DNA from: Bacteroidota bacterium
GTDB taxonomy: Bacteria > Bacteroidota > Bacteroidia > Flavobacteriales_D > Crocinitomicaceae
Direction: 5' to 3'
DNA length: 64,000 nt
NCBI GenBank assembly: GCA_024280155.1
Contig: JAJRQQ010000028.1
Location: 82,376 to 146,375, forward strand
Part shown: positions 18,274-26,264 of the stretch, piece by piece
How positions within the stretch are numbered: position 1 is the stretch's first letter
Layout of the letters: every line of letters starts with the position of its first letter
Position numbers and translations under genes: made by a program
Notes under the pieces: model-generated
Told to the model about the DNA's origin: nothing
The model's database searches: none
Seen by the model: the letters and a program-made list of their open reading frames with translations, nothing else

Positions 18274-18720
18274 CTATTCTATTGAAATTATTTCTATTTC
18301 TCCATTGAATTGAGATGGCTCACCTACTTTTTTCCCAACCAAAGCATTTCCTATTGGAGTAGTAATGGTTAAGCAAAAAATAGTTTCATTATCAATAGTA
18401 ATTTTACCTATACCAACAGAGAAAAAAAAACACCCACGATTTGTTTTGACTAAACTCCCAAATTGAATTTTATCGTGTTTATCTTCGGGATTTATTTTTG
18501 CTAATGTCTCTTGGTACTCATTGAGGATATTAAGTTGTTGAGATAATTTCTCTTGTTCCAGATGAACCATCGCTCGACCTGTTTCATGCTTGTCACCAGC
18601 TGTGCTTTTTGAGTCATCGGTCACTGCAGAATTCAAATCTGAAAATGTTTGAGCGAGAACGCTATTTTTTTGCTCAATTTCTCTCTCTAATGCTTCGAAA
18701 ATCTCTTTTTTAGTCAACAT
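18274..18720 (-). CDS. GreA/GreB C-terminal-domain-like protein
   Basis: 148 residues with a helical N-terminal half (about 1-85; charged, possibly coiled coil, with S-K-S-T-A-G-D-K-H-E-T-G-R-A) and a C-terminal FKBP-like domain of the GreA/GreB type (T-P-I-G-N-A-L-V-G-K-K-V-G). GreA factors stimulate transcript cleavage by RNA polymerase. Here the N-terminal coiled coil is shorter and differs from true GreA, so a cleavage role is uncertain. Databases sometimes label such Bacteroidota proteins 3-oxoacyl-ACP synthase, which the sequence does not support. It overlaps the upstream glycosyltransferase by 11 bp. Confidence 0.65.
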   Translation of the reverse strand: MLTKKEIFEALEREIEQKNSVLAQTFSDLNSAVTDDSKSTAGDKHETGRAMVHLEQEKLSQQLNILNEYQETLAKINPEDKHDKIQFGSLVKTNRGCFFFSVGIGKITIDNETIFCLTITTPIGNALVGKKVGEPSQFNGEIEIISIE

Positions 18721-19828
18721 ATTGGGCTAAAAGTGATTTCCATTGATCTAAAATAATTTGTTCTGAACATTGCTCACCGAAAGAACGAATGAGTGTTTTG
18801 TCAAACTTCTTTTCACCACGAATCATCGCGTACATTGCATCGCAAAGTTCGATTTCACTTTCTACAAGGATACCATGTTCTTCATTGAGTTCATTGGCGA
18901 TTCCTACAGATGTTGTGATCACTGGCGTGCCTGTCGAAAAAGATTCTGCTAAAACAACGGAGAATGTTTCATAATTAGAAAACAATACAAACGCATCAGC
19001 TTTATGGTAATGAGCAACGGTTTCGTTCCATTCTAAAGGTCCGATAAACTCAACATAAGTTTCCAATCCTTTTTCTTGTATGATTTTTTGCCATTTCTCA
19101 ACGTTCTCATCTGATACAAACGTAAATTTGAATTCTCCAGTCAGAAAAGATAATTTTTCAATTGCATTTATCATTCCTTGAGGATTTTTCGTTTTTTCAT
19201 CCAAGGTTGAAATGTGTAGAAAATGTGTTTTGTCGTTTTTGATGTCCGAAGAAAGAGAGAATAAGTTAGTGTCAATATGGTTTCCAATCACATTGATTTC
19301 TTCTTTCTTGAATACTTCTTGCATGTCTTTCTTTAGGAAATCACTGACAGCAATCACTGCGTCAACCTTTCTTTTTAACTTCCAAATCAAGAATTTTTCA
19401 ACGAAATTCCAATTGTTTCTAATTTCTGGGCGATAATAAGAACCTTGATCGATGTAAACCAAAGGGCAACACAATTTTTTCTTTGCTTGGATGAACTGCC
19501 ATGATTTAGGAAGAGCAATTTCTCCGATAATTAAATCAATGTTCTTTACCTTAGAAAGACCTAATTCAAATGCACTGAACTGGATTTTTCTCTTTTTGAA
19601 TAATGATTTTTCATTCGGAAAAAACACTTGAATTTCGGTGACGTTATTCTTTTCAATAACGATTGTTTTTAGTTTATTAACCGTGTCGCTGCCAATTGTA
19701 TTGATAACTGTTATTTGGTATTCTTTCGCTAATAATTCTGCCTGTCTTTGTACAAAATTGCCCAAAAAAGGTTTCTCAGGATTTGGGTACCAAGAACTAA
19801 TCAGGAGAATGTGTTTTCTTTCTTTCAA
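18710..19828 (-). CDS. Glycosyltransferase family 4 protein
   Basis: 372 residues with a GT-B fold. The N-terminal domain starts I-L-L-I-S-S-W-Y-P-N-P and has G-N-F-V-Q-R-Q; the C-terminal nucleotide-sugar domain has F-I-G-P-L-E-W-N-E and the GT4 motif S-N-Y-E-T-F-S-V-V-L-A-E-S with the family Glu residues, then G-T-P-V-I-T-T. It should transfer a sugar to an envelope glycan or lipid; donor and acceptor are unknown. The start is TTG at 19826-19828, 4 bp after the cysteine desulfurase stop, as no in-frame ATG precedes the conserved region. Part of a three-gene operon. Confidence 0.88.
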   Translation of the reverse strand: MKERKHILLISSWYPNPEKPFLGNFVQRQAELLAKEYQITVINTIGSDTVNKLKTIVIEKNNVTEIQVFFPNEKSLFKKRKIQFSAFELGLSKVKNIDLIIGEIALPKSWQFIQAKKKLCCPLVYIDQGSYYRPEIRNNWNFVEKFLIWKLKRKVDAVIAVSDFLKKDMQEVFKKEEINVIGNHIDTNLFSLSSDIKNDKTHFLHISTLDEKTKNPQGMINAIEKLSFLTGEFKFTFVSDENVEKWQKIIQEKGLETYVEFIGPLEWNETVAHYHKADAFVLFSNYETFSVVLAESFSTGTPVITTSVGIANELNEEHGILVESEIELCDAMYAMIRGEKKFDKTLIRSFGEQCSEQIILDQWKSLLAQYVD

Positions 19829-19832
19829 ATTT

Positions 19833-20969
19833 TTAAGCTAAAGTCGTGGCGTAAACACTTTTTATTTGCTCTAAAGCGTAATCGATTTCTTCTTTTGTTG
19901 TGTAACGAGAGAATGAAAAACGAGCATTAGGACGCGTCATGTCAGCATTGATGGCTGTTAAAACATGTGAACCAACACTTGCCCCCGAGGTACAGGCACT
20001 TCCGCCTGAGCAAGCAACTCCTTTGATGTCTAAAGTGAAAAGTAACATGCTTGACTTATCTGTTTTCGGAAAACTTACATTTAAAACAGTGTAGAGAGAT
20101 TTTTCAGGATTTATTTCACCATGGAATTCAATATCATCAAAATGAGATTTTAATTCTGAGATAAAATAATCTTTCAACTCTTGCACATGTTTTTGGTGAC
20201 TTTGAACATCTTCATAAGCTAAATCCATTGCTTTCGCAAGACCAACCAATCCGTAGATGTTTTCTGTCCCACCTCTAAATCCTCTTTCTTGTGAACCGCC
20301 ATGAATGAGGGAAGAAATCTTTACTGTATTCCGAGCAAATAGGAAACCAATTCCTGTCGGACCGTGAAATTTATGCGCAGCACAGGTTAAGAAATCCAAT
20401 TTTAAATCCTCTAAATCAAATTTATAATGCCCCATGGTTTGCACAGTGTCGGAATGAAAGAGAGCATTGTATTTTTGACACAATTCATTTACTTTTTTCA
20501 AAGGAAGTAAGGTTGAAATTTCATTGTTGGCGTGCATCAAAGAAACCAATGTTTTATCATTCGTTTGTAAAAGTTCTTCGAGATGTTTTAAATCAACATT
20601 TCCATTATTGTCAATATTAACCAAAGAAACGCGAACCCCAAATTCTTTTACCATTGCTTCGGCTGTATGACCAATCGCATGATGCTCTAGCGGAGAAGTA
20701 ATGATATGTTTTACGCCCATTTTCACAGAAGAATAAAGAGCTAGATTATCAGCTTCTGTCCCTCCTGAAGTAAAAATAATTTCAGAAGGTTGACAATTGA
20801 GGTGTTTAGCAATGCTTCTTCGAGATGTTTCAATCAAAGCTTTTGCAGAACGTCCGAATGAATGTGTGGAGGAAGGATTTCCAAAATCATTCTTCAAAAC
20901 AGGAATCATTGCTTCAACTACTTCTGGAGCAATGGGTGTTGTTGCTGCATTATCTAAATAAATTGCCAT
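19833..20969 (-). CDS. Cysteine desulfurase (NifS/IscS-like)
   Basis: 378-residue PLP enzyme that takes sulfur from cysteine for Fe-S clusters or tRNA thiolation. Motifs: start Y-L-D-N-A-A-T-T-P, T-S-G-G-T-E-A-D-N, PLP lysine K200 in A-A-H-K-F-H-G-P, and the catalytic loop C326 in S-G-G-S-A-C-T-S-G. The longer catalytic loop is typical of group I (IscS/NifS) rather than SufS. No iscU or other Fe-S genes follow; instead a glycosyltransferase and a GreA-like gene do. The promoter is just upstream, right after a terminator. Confidence 0.93.
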   Translation of the reverse strand: MAIYLDNAATTPIAPEVVEAMIPVLKNDFGNPSSTHSFGRSAKALIETSRRSIAKHLNCQPSEIIFTSGGTEADNLALYSSVKMGVKHIITSPLEHHAIGHTAEAMVKEFGVRVSLVNIDNNGNVDLKHLEELLQTNDKTLVSLMHANNEISTLLPLKKVNELCQKYNALFHSDTVQTMGHYKFDLEDLKLDFLTCAAHKFHGPTGIGFLFARNTVKISSLIHGGSQERGFRGGTENIYGLVGLAKAMDLAYEDVQSHQKHVQELKDYFISELKSHFDDIEFHGEINPEKSLYTVLNVSFPKTDKSSMLLFTLDIKGVACSGGSACTSGASVGSHVLTAINADMTRPNARFSFSRYTTKEEIDYALEQIKSVYATTLA

Positions 20970-20995
20970 TTACATCTGTAATTTTAATGTTTGTG

Positions 20996-21003
20996 CAAAT
21001 CTA
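20996..21003 (-). promoter_or_regulatory. Candidate -7 promoter element of the cysteine desulfurase operon
   Basis: The minus strand reads TAGATTTG, a full TAnnTTTG match 26 bp before the ATG. It abuts the T-tract of the preceding terminator. No -33 match at normal spacing. Confidence 0.45.
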
Positions 21004-21039
21004 AAAAAAAACCGTAATTCTTGGTTGAATCACGGTTTT
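21003..21039 (-). terminator. Rho-independent terminator of the 21-22.7 kb envelope operon
   Basis: The arms 21007-21020 and 21027-21039 (AAAACCGT..TTC and GAATCACGGTTTT) pair over 13 bp with one A-C mismatch and a TTGGTT loop. On the minus strand the hairpin is followed by a long T tract. It ends transcription of the frameshifted lipoprotein gene. Confidence 0.85.
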
Positions 21040-21063
21040 CATAGTAGTTGGTAATGCTTTTAA

Positions 21064-21263
21064 TTACAACAATTCACAAGAAGGATAATATGAATCTTCA
21101 TAACTGTCGCAAATTTTTTGTGCATCTTTCTTTTTAGAGAAGGGAATTGATGTAGTGTCCGTACAAACGCAAGTTCTATTTTTTCTACAAGAAGAAAATG
21201 CAATTAAGGTAATTGTTGCTAATGTGAAAACTTTTAAAAAAGTTTTGTGTTTGATTTTTTCAT
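21064..21263 (-). pseudogene. Small Cys-rich lipoprotein, disrupted by a -1 frameshift
   Basis: ATG 21261-21263 opens M-K-K-S-N-T-K-L-F and then stops after nine codons. If one T is restored in the six-T run (plus-strand A-run 21236-21241), the frame continues into L-K-V-F-T-L-A-T-I-T-L-I-A-F-S-S-C, a textbook lipoprotein signal with lipobox F-S-S-C, then a short tail with C-R-K-N-R-T-C-V-C-T and two more Cys, ending C-E-L-L at 21064. The restored protein would be 66 residues. The downstream frame has no usable start codon of its own. It resembles small Cys-rich lipoproteins common in Bacteroidota. Sequencing error and real mutation cannot be told apart here. Confidence 0.65.
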
Positions 21264-21285
21264 TTTTACTTGATTTTAAGAATGT

Positions 21286-22092
21286 TTACATCATTTTATT
21301 GATGGTGTAATCATTAAGATTAATATTAAATATTTTTTCTGACACCGATTTTACGTACATATGCATCGTTTCTTTCCCTTGCTTATCGTACGAAGTCATT
21401 TCCATAACATAACCTTCACCTTTTGAAATGTTTTTAGATTTTCCTCCAAAAGTTTTGGACATAGAACTCAGGTAGTTTTTATAATCGAATGGAACATTTG
21501 GAGCAAACCAGATTTGAGTTTTTCCATCATCACTTGTGAGGTTGTATTCATAACACGTGTATCCTAGTATTTTTTTTGTTTTCCCTGTTTTGACCATCGT
21601 TGCATTTTTATCACTCTTCGATTCTTTCGTGACAGACTCCATCATTTTTTCCATCCATTGCATAGACATCACTGAAGCAGATTTGTTTTTATCATCTAAA
21701 ACAATCATATTTTTAGCCTCAAAATCTTGGATCATTTTATTATCATTCATAATCGCGAGGATATATCCATCACCGTATGATTGCTTTATTGTATTCGATG
21801 AATTTTCTTCTTTAGATTCGACTACAATGGTTGCAGAAAAACTGAAAATATATTGTGTTTTCAATTCTTCGCTGGAAGAAGATTTCTTCTTGTTCTTCTT
21901 TTTCCCTGCATCAAAAACACCATCTACTGCGTCTTCTGTTTGTTCAGCAGCTTTATTTTCCGCTTTACGTGTAATGGTTTCTTCAACTTTATTTTCGACT
22001 CTTTTACCAAGATTATCTAAGAATTGAGCCGTAGAATTAAAGTGAATTGTAATCAATGTGATTACGGACAATGTTAATTGAATTTTTTTCAT
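21286..22092 (-). CDS. DUF4412-domain exported protein
   Basis: 268 residues: signal peptide (about 1-22, ending S-T-A-Q), a charged linker rich in Lys, Glu and Ala followed by K-K-K-N-K-K-K-S-S-S-S (about 25-75), and a C-terminal DUF4412-like beta domain (about 85-255) with I-L-G-Y-T-C-Y-E-Y and I-W-F-A-P-N-V-P-F. DUF4412 proteins are periplasmic or outer-membrane-associated with no proven role. It lies 12 bp downstream of a barrel protein gene and 22 bp upstream of the frameshifted lipoprotein, forming one envelope operon. Confidence 0.75.
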   Translation of the reverse strand: MKKIQLTLSVITLITIHFNSTAQFLDNLGKRVENKVEETITRKAENKAAEQTEDAVDGVFDAGKKKNKKKSSSSEELKTQYIFSFSATIVVESKEENSSNTIKQSYGDGYILAIMNDNKMIQDFEAKNMIVLDDKNKSASVMSMQWMEKMMESVTKESKSDKNATMVKTGKTKKILGYTCYEYNLTSDDGKTQIWFAPNVPFDYKNYLSSMSKTFGGKSKNISKGEGYVMEMTSYDKQGKETMHMYVKSVSEKIFNINLNDYTINKMM

Positions 22093-22104
22093 GAGTGAAA
22101 ATTT

Positions 22105-22743
22105 TTAAAGATTAAAAACTAAACCACCATTCAAGTATGCTTTACCGTAACCTGCTTCAAGGTAAAAACCCATTTTCTCTTTTGGAAAGAAACGAACCCC
22201 AACGTGAGGGCCGCCATAAATCATGTAACCAACATCATTTCCATAATTTTTATATGCTTTCTTAGCAATTGCGAATGTTGGACCACTACCAAATGAAAGT
22301 CCTGCGTAAATGTCTAATTTATCAGCGTGCATATTTTTGCCTGATTTGTCAGCAATGAGTTGATAAAAATGAAAATTAGAGTGAACCCCGATTGGTATTG
22401 CAATACTCCAGAATGCACTGTAATCATTGTATGCATAAGGTATCACTCCTAAGCCCAGACCGGAGCGATCTATATTTTTTGCAAACGAAACACCGAGATT
22501 CACTCCTATTCCTATGTATTTATGTATGCCAAATTCCATTTGTAATTGAATAACTCCTGCAAGTGGTTTTACGTGTCCTTTTGGTCCTTTCCCGTTTGTC
22601 GGATACCAAGTGTCATGTTGAGTCATTCCAATACCCAATTGAAATTGTTTACTTCCTTTGCCTCCGAAGGCTTGTGCGGAAGAGTTATTTGTGTATGTCA
22701 TCATTCCGATAACAAGACACAGTAATGTGATTTTCTTTTTCAT
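22105..22743 (-). CDS. Outer-membrane beta-barrel-like protein
   Basis: 212 residues with a signal peptide (about 1-23, N-N-S-S-A-Q-A) and alternating amphipathic strands rich in Gly, Tyr and Phe (for example G-I-G-V-N-L-G-V-S-F, K-M-G-F-Y-L-E-A-G-Y-G). It ends G-G-L-V-F-N-L, with a terminal hydrophobic residue as is usual for outer-membrane barrels. No specific family recognised. First gene of the operon with DUF4412 and the broken lipoprotein; a -7 promoter motif lies 30 bp upstream. Confidence 0.65.
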   Translation of the reverse strand: MKKKITLLCLVIGMMTYTNNSSAQAFGGKGSKQFQLGIGMTQHDTWYPTNGKGPKGHVKPLAGVIQLQMEFGIHKYIGIGVNLGVSFAKNIDRSGLGLGVIPYAYNDYSAFWSIAIPIGVHSNFHFYQLIADKSGKNMHADKLDIYAGLSFGSGPTFAIAKKAYKNYGNDVGYMIYGGPHVGVRFFPKEKMGFYLEAGYGKAYLNGGLVFNL

Positions 22744-22772
22744 AGTGTTCCTTTTTGCATCAATAATTAATA

Positions 22773-22780
22773 CAAAGGTA
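22773..22780 (-). promoter_or_regulatory. Candidate -7 promoter element of the barrel-DUF4412 operon
   Basis: The minus strand reads TACCTTTG, a full TAnnTTTG match 29 bp before the ATG. The -33 region shows no match. Confidence 0.45.
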
Positions 22781-22848
22781 AGCTAGAGGATGGCGTGAAA
22801 TTATGGGGGAATTACTGAAATGAATACAAGGGTTTTCCCTTGGTTGAA

Positions 22849-23478
22849 TTATTTTACAAATCCTTGGAGAATGGCTTTTTTGATCAATCCTGCCACATTT
22901 TTGACTTGGAATTTCATTAACAAGCTAGAGCGGTATCCTTCAACGGTTTTTTCAGAGATAAACAGTTTCGCTGCAATTTCTTTGGTTGATAATTCATTCT
23001 GAATACCATCGAGGACTTCAATTTCTCTGTTCGTAAGTCTGATGTTAGTATTTTCTTTATCGTCTGTTAGAAAAGAATTCGCAATATTCTCCGTAATGTC
23101 TTTTGAAATATATTTTTTGCCATTCAACGTTTCTCGAACGGCATGAATTAATTCTTCCAATGGTGCTGTCTTTGAAACGTAACTATCAATGCCTGTAGCA
23201 AGAACAGATTTAACTGTAAAAGCATCCACATGAGAAGAAAGTGCAACAATTTTTATGTTGGGTTGAATAAGTTTTATTTCTTGAATGATTTCTCGTGCAT
23301 CTACTTCGCCAAATTGAACATCTTGGATGATTAAATCATAGGTTTGCTCTTTTAAAAGAAAGATTAGTTTAGATTTATTTTTGGCAAACGATACTTCAAA
23401 TTCGGGTGCATTCTCTTGAAAAAAAGAAATGATTCCTTCTCCGATTAAACCGTGATCATCTGCAACAATAATATCCAT
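22849..23478 (-). CDS. LuxR/NarL-type response regulator
   Basis: 209 residues: receiver domain (1-120) with acidic pocket A-D-D-H and phospho-acceptor D53 in I-I-Q-D-V, and a C-terminal LuxR-type HTH (about 143-208) with L-T-N-R-E-I-E-V-L and S-E-K-T-V-E-G-Y-R-S-S-L. It binds DNA as a phosphorylated dimer. It follows the histidine kinase gene by 18 bp, so the two form a two-component system. Targets are not evident; the operon starting at 22743 lies directly downstream. Confidence 0.93.
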   Translation of the reverse strand: MDIIVADDHGLIGEGIISFFQENAPEFEVSFAKNKSKLIFLLKEQTYDLIIQDVQFGEVDAREIIQEIKLIQPNIKIVALSSHVDAFTVKSVLATGIDSYVSKTAPLEELIHAVRETLNGKKYISKDITENIANSFLTDDKENTNIRLTNREIEVLDGIQNELSTKEIAAKLFISEKTVEGYRSSLLMKFQVKNVAGLIKKAILQGFVK

Positions 23479-23496
23479 GAAACAAATATAAACAAA

Positions 23497-25338
23497 TTAA
23501 AACGGAATGGAGAGTTGAACAATTGTACCTTGATAACTTGAGTCAATGTTGAAATCGCCATTCATTCTTTCGATTCTATTTTTTATACTGAGAAGCCCTT
23601 GACCAAGTGGTTTACCTTTTACGTTAAAACCTTTTCCATCATCCTCAATGGACCAATTAAATTCATTTTCTGAACTCATAAATTGGATGTCAATGTTTTT
23701 TGCATTCCCATGTTTCGTAGAGTTTTGAACTAATTCTTGAACGATACGGTAAATCATCAATTCAGTATCTTTGTTTAACTGTATTGCAGAACAAAAGTTA
23801 GAAAAATGAATTTTAGTACTCTCATTTGAGTTCTCTTGGGCAAATTGTTTCATTGCTCCTTGGATCCCTTCATTTTCAATTTTTAAAGGAGAGAGGTTGT
23901 GAGAAATTCGTCGTGTATCAATTTGCGCATCACGAATCATTTGTATAATTTCAGTTGATTGTTCGTCTTTACTGTTTTCCATTTTAAAGCGAATAGATGT
24001 TAATGTGGACGCTATGCCATCGTGCAAATCAGAAGATAATCTTTCTCTTTCTTTTTCTTCTCCTTCAATGACAGCTCGTAGAATTTCTTTTTCTAATTCA
24101 TTTTCTTTATCAATAAGTTTCCGTTTGTTTTTATGTTGAATAAAGAGGTAGAGGATGAAGAATAAAAGAAGAATAAAAACGAGAAGAGCAATAATGAATC
24201 TAAATCGACCTGATTCAACTTCTTGGTGCATTAATTTAACTTTATTTTTTTGAATTTCTTTTTCTTTTTTTTCAGTGTCATATTTAATAAGAATTTCGTT
24301 GATGGATTCTTGTGTTTCAAAGCTTGTTGTAGCTTTATATATTTCATGTGCATCGTGCATCAACGTAAAAGCTTTGTCATCTTGTCCCGATTTGTGATAA
24401 GCCATAGCTAATTTTCTTTTCAGAGAATAAGTAACATTTTTATTCCCTGTCTTTTTTGAAATAATTAGGGCTTCTTCTCCATGGTAAATTGCTCCTTCAT
24501 ATTCTCCGAGACCAATATAGCAAGGTAGTAACCCGATATGATTGAGTAAAGAGAGGTTTAATTGGTGGTATTGCTCTGAAATTTCGAGAGATTTAGAAAA
24601 CCATTTGATTGCCTCTTTGTAATTATTCTGTTCTCCTTCAATATCTCCTAATGCATGATTGGCTACAATTAAAGCAAGAATATTATTGGTTTTTGTAGCT
24701 ATTTCTAGGGCTTCTGTTGCGTGATGATATGCTTTTTCTTTGTATTGTGTTTTTGATTCTGCCATACTTAGTATAGCAAGAATACTCGCGTAATAGGGGT
24801 TTTCCGGATGGTTTTTTAAATATGAAAAGGATGCAGAGCTATATTTGTAAGCCGATTCAAAATCCATCAAACTAAAAAACAAATTGGCGATGTTATTGTT
24901 GATGTACGCTGCTTGCTCAAGATGATTTGTTTCTTCTGCAATAATCAACGCTTTTTTGAAGTAAATAATTCCTTGTTGATAGTCTTGGTTGTATGCGTAA
25001 CAAGATGCGATGATTTTCAAAAAATTAATTTGATTACCACTGTTTTCTAGCTGATTGTATTTTTTTAACGCATTCTGTGAAATAACAATTGCACTGTCCA
25101 TTTCTACACTTTGCATTAGGAATTTCGCAAAATAAAAGTCGTAGATTTCTAAGATTCCAATGTTGTCCTTGTTATTTGTTTTTACTTGCTTTAACTCAAA
25201 TAATGATGAATCTCTTGAGGTTCCGATGAGAATTCCCGTGAATAATTTTTCGATTTGTGAAGAGTCTTGTTGGAAGTTTTGAGTAAAACAAGACGTTTGA
25301 ATTAAAAAGAAAGAAATTAACAGGATTATTTTTGACAT
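23497..25338 (-). CDS. TPR-containing sensor histidine kinase (HisKA_3 type)
   Basis: 613 residues from the chosen ATG at 25338. The open frame runs 21 codons further up, but the later start gives a clean signal sequence M-S-K-I-I-L-L-I-S-F-F-L-I-Q-T-S-C. A periplasmic array of TPR-like repeats (about 30-350), one membrane helix (about 380-400: F-I-I-A-L-L-V-F-I-L-L-L-F-F), then the NarL-type phospho-acceptor helix E-R-E-R-L-S-S-D-L-H-D-G-I-A and a HATPase_c domain with E-L-V-Q-N-S-T-K-H and D-D-G-K-G-F. It senses an unknown external or envelope cue and phosphorylates the adjacent regulator. Confidence 0.9.
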   Translation of the reverse strand: MSKIILLISFFLIQTSCFTQNFQQDSSQIEKLFTGILIGTSRDSSLFELKQVKTNNKDNIGILEIYDFYFAKFLMQSVEMDSAIVISQNALKKYNQLENSGNQINFLKIIASCYAYNQDYQQGIIYFKKALIIAEETNHLEQAAYINNNIANLFFSLMDFESAYKYSSASFSYLKNHPENPYYASILAILSMAESKTQYKEKAYHHATEALEIATKTNNILALIVANHALGDIEGEQNNYKEAIKWFSKSLEISEQYHQLNLSLLNHIGLLPCYIGLGEYEGAIYHGEEALIISKKTGNKNVTYSLKRKLAMAYHKSGQDDKAFTLMHDAHEIYKATTSFETQESINEILIKYDTEKKEKEIQKNKVKLMHQEVESGRFRFIIALLVFILLLFFILYLFIQHKNKRKLIDKENELEKEILRAVIEGEEKERERLSSDLHDGIASTLTSIRFKMENSKDEQSTEIIQMIRDAQIDTRRISHNLSPLKIENEGIQGAMKQFAQENSNESTKIHFSNFCSAIQLNKDTELMIYRIVQELVQNSTKHGNAKNIDIQFMSSENEFNWSIEDDGKGFNVKGKPLGQGLLSIKNRIERMNGDFNIDSSYQGTIVQLSIPF

Positions 25339-25456
25339 ATACTGAGATAAGGTTACGTGATAAAAATACAAAATAATTTTCATCAAAGGTCTCAGTGTCA
25401 ATAAAAAAGGCTGTTATTTCCAGAAGAATATTTCAGAGCTGAGTTTTTTTTAGAAT

Positions 25457-25999
25457 TTAATGTTCTAACTTGTACTTTTTGAAAAAAGAATCCCAATTCC
25501 AAACAAAATTTTCTACAATGTTGTCCATTCTTTTTAAGAATAAAGGGTTAGGTGTTTGCATTCTTTTGAAATATTCATCTTGGTGATTGTAGAGCGTGTA
25601 CTTGTCAAAAATGGCTTTCGACATACCGTAAATCATATTCTTCGACGGACTGTTCAAACGATTAATGAACGTTTTATAATCTCGAATTAATTCTTTGAAT
25701 TCATAAGTATTCATTTCATACATCCTCGCTAATTTCTCATAAACAATTACTTCTAACTGGTCAGCTTGTTCAGGAGGGAAAGAAGATTCTAAATAAGAGA
25801 TGTTGCCTACTAAAATAATCAATGAAAATTCATAATTATCTTTAGGGTTTATATTGGGTGATTGAACAAACGCAGGATCTTCATTAATGAATTCTGCAAC
25901 CAACGGAAAAGTATTATCAATAGAGTTAAATATTCCATTAATGAATACATTGGCTAGGGTATCATTGCTGATTTTCTTTTTTAATAGTGTTCCAAACAT
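25457..25999 (-). CDS. Conserved hypothetical protein
   Basis: 180 residues, no signal peptide, no membrane helix, predicted mostly helical, fairly acidic in the first half and basic-aromatic at the C-terminus (F-V-W-N-W-D-S-F-F-K-K-Y-K). Not recognised. It is followed, after 118 bp, by the histidine kinase on the same strand and preceded by the promoter region it shares divergently with the RND efflux operon. Coding character is supported by normal codon use and a TAnnTTTG element 30 bp upstream. Confidence 0.7.
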   Translation of the reverse strand: MFGTLLKKKISNDTLANVFINGIFNSIDNTFPLVAEFINEDPAFVQSPNINPKDNYEFSLIILVGNISYLESSFPPEQADQLEVIVYEKLARMYEMNTYEFKELIRDYKTFINRLNSPSKNMIYGMSKAIFDKYTLYNHQDEYFKRMQTPNPLFLKRMDNIVENFVWNWDSFFKKYKLEH

Positions 26000-26028
26000 T
26001 TCTTTGAGGTTGTGTGAATTGCTTACTA

Positions 26029-26036
26029 CAAAAATA
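26029..26036 (-). promoter_or_regulatory. Candidate -7 promoter element of the 180-residue hypothetical gene
   Basis: The minus strand reads TATTTTTG, a full TAnnTTTG match, 29 bp before the ATG. It lies 18 bp from the inverted repeat at 26054-26118. Confidence 0.4.
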
Positions 26037-26053
26037 ACGTCTTCTTAGGTTCG

Positions 26054-26118
26054 AAATGACGCCCCTCATTTTAGGTTATTAACATGTTTTTCAACAGTTA
26101 TTAACATAGGGGTCATTT
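26054..26118. repeat. Operator-like repeats between hypothetical gene and RND operon
   Basis: Outer inverted repeat: AAATGACGCCCCT (26054-26066) against AGGGGTCATTT (26108-26118), perfect apart from one extra G. Inside it, GTTATTAACAT occurs twice as a direct repeat (26075-26085 and 26097-26107), exactly 22 bp apart, i.e. two helical turns. Each copy contains the odd palindrome GTTA-T-TAAC. This is the layout of a dimeric-regulator operator in the shared upstream region of two divergent units. The regulator is unknown. Confidence 0.6.
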
Positions 26119-26264
26119 TTAGTAAGAATCCCCCCCTTTATTCCATAAATCTCTCAGACCAACAATCATTTCCTTAAACCTTTTAACATTACTCACGACT
26201 CGTTATCATTTTCTACATATTTTCTATTTGAAAATAGTTACTTTTATTCTATCAAAATCCGATT

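Noticed and set aside
18274..18720. Naming the gene 3-oxoacyl-ACP synthase
   Set aside because: The protein is 148 residues with a GreA-type C-terminal domain and none of the ketosynthase Cys-His-His/Asn residues.
26048..26060. GGTTCGAAATG, resembling a tRNA T-arm
   Set aside because: No acceptor stem, anticodon arm or D-arm can be formed around it; it belongs to the operator-like repeat region.
26075..26107. GTTATTAACAT pair read as DnaA boxes or an origin
   Set aside because: The match to TTATCCACA is poor, there is no AT-rich unwinding cluster with further boxes, and dnaA is absent; an operator is simpler.
26128..26140. C7 run (ATCCCCCCCTTT) as a contingency locus
   Set aside because: It is not in a coding region and has no promoter element placed so that its length would matter.
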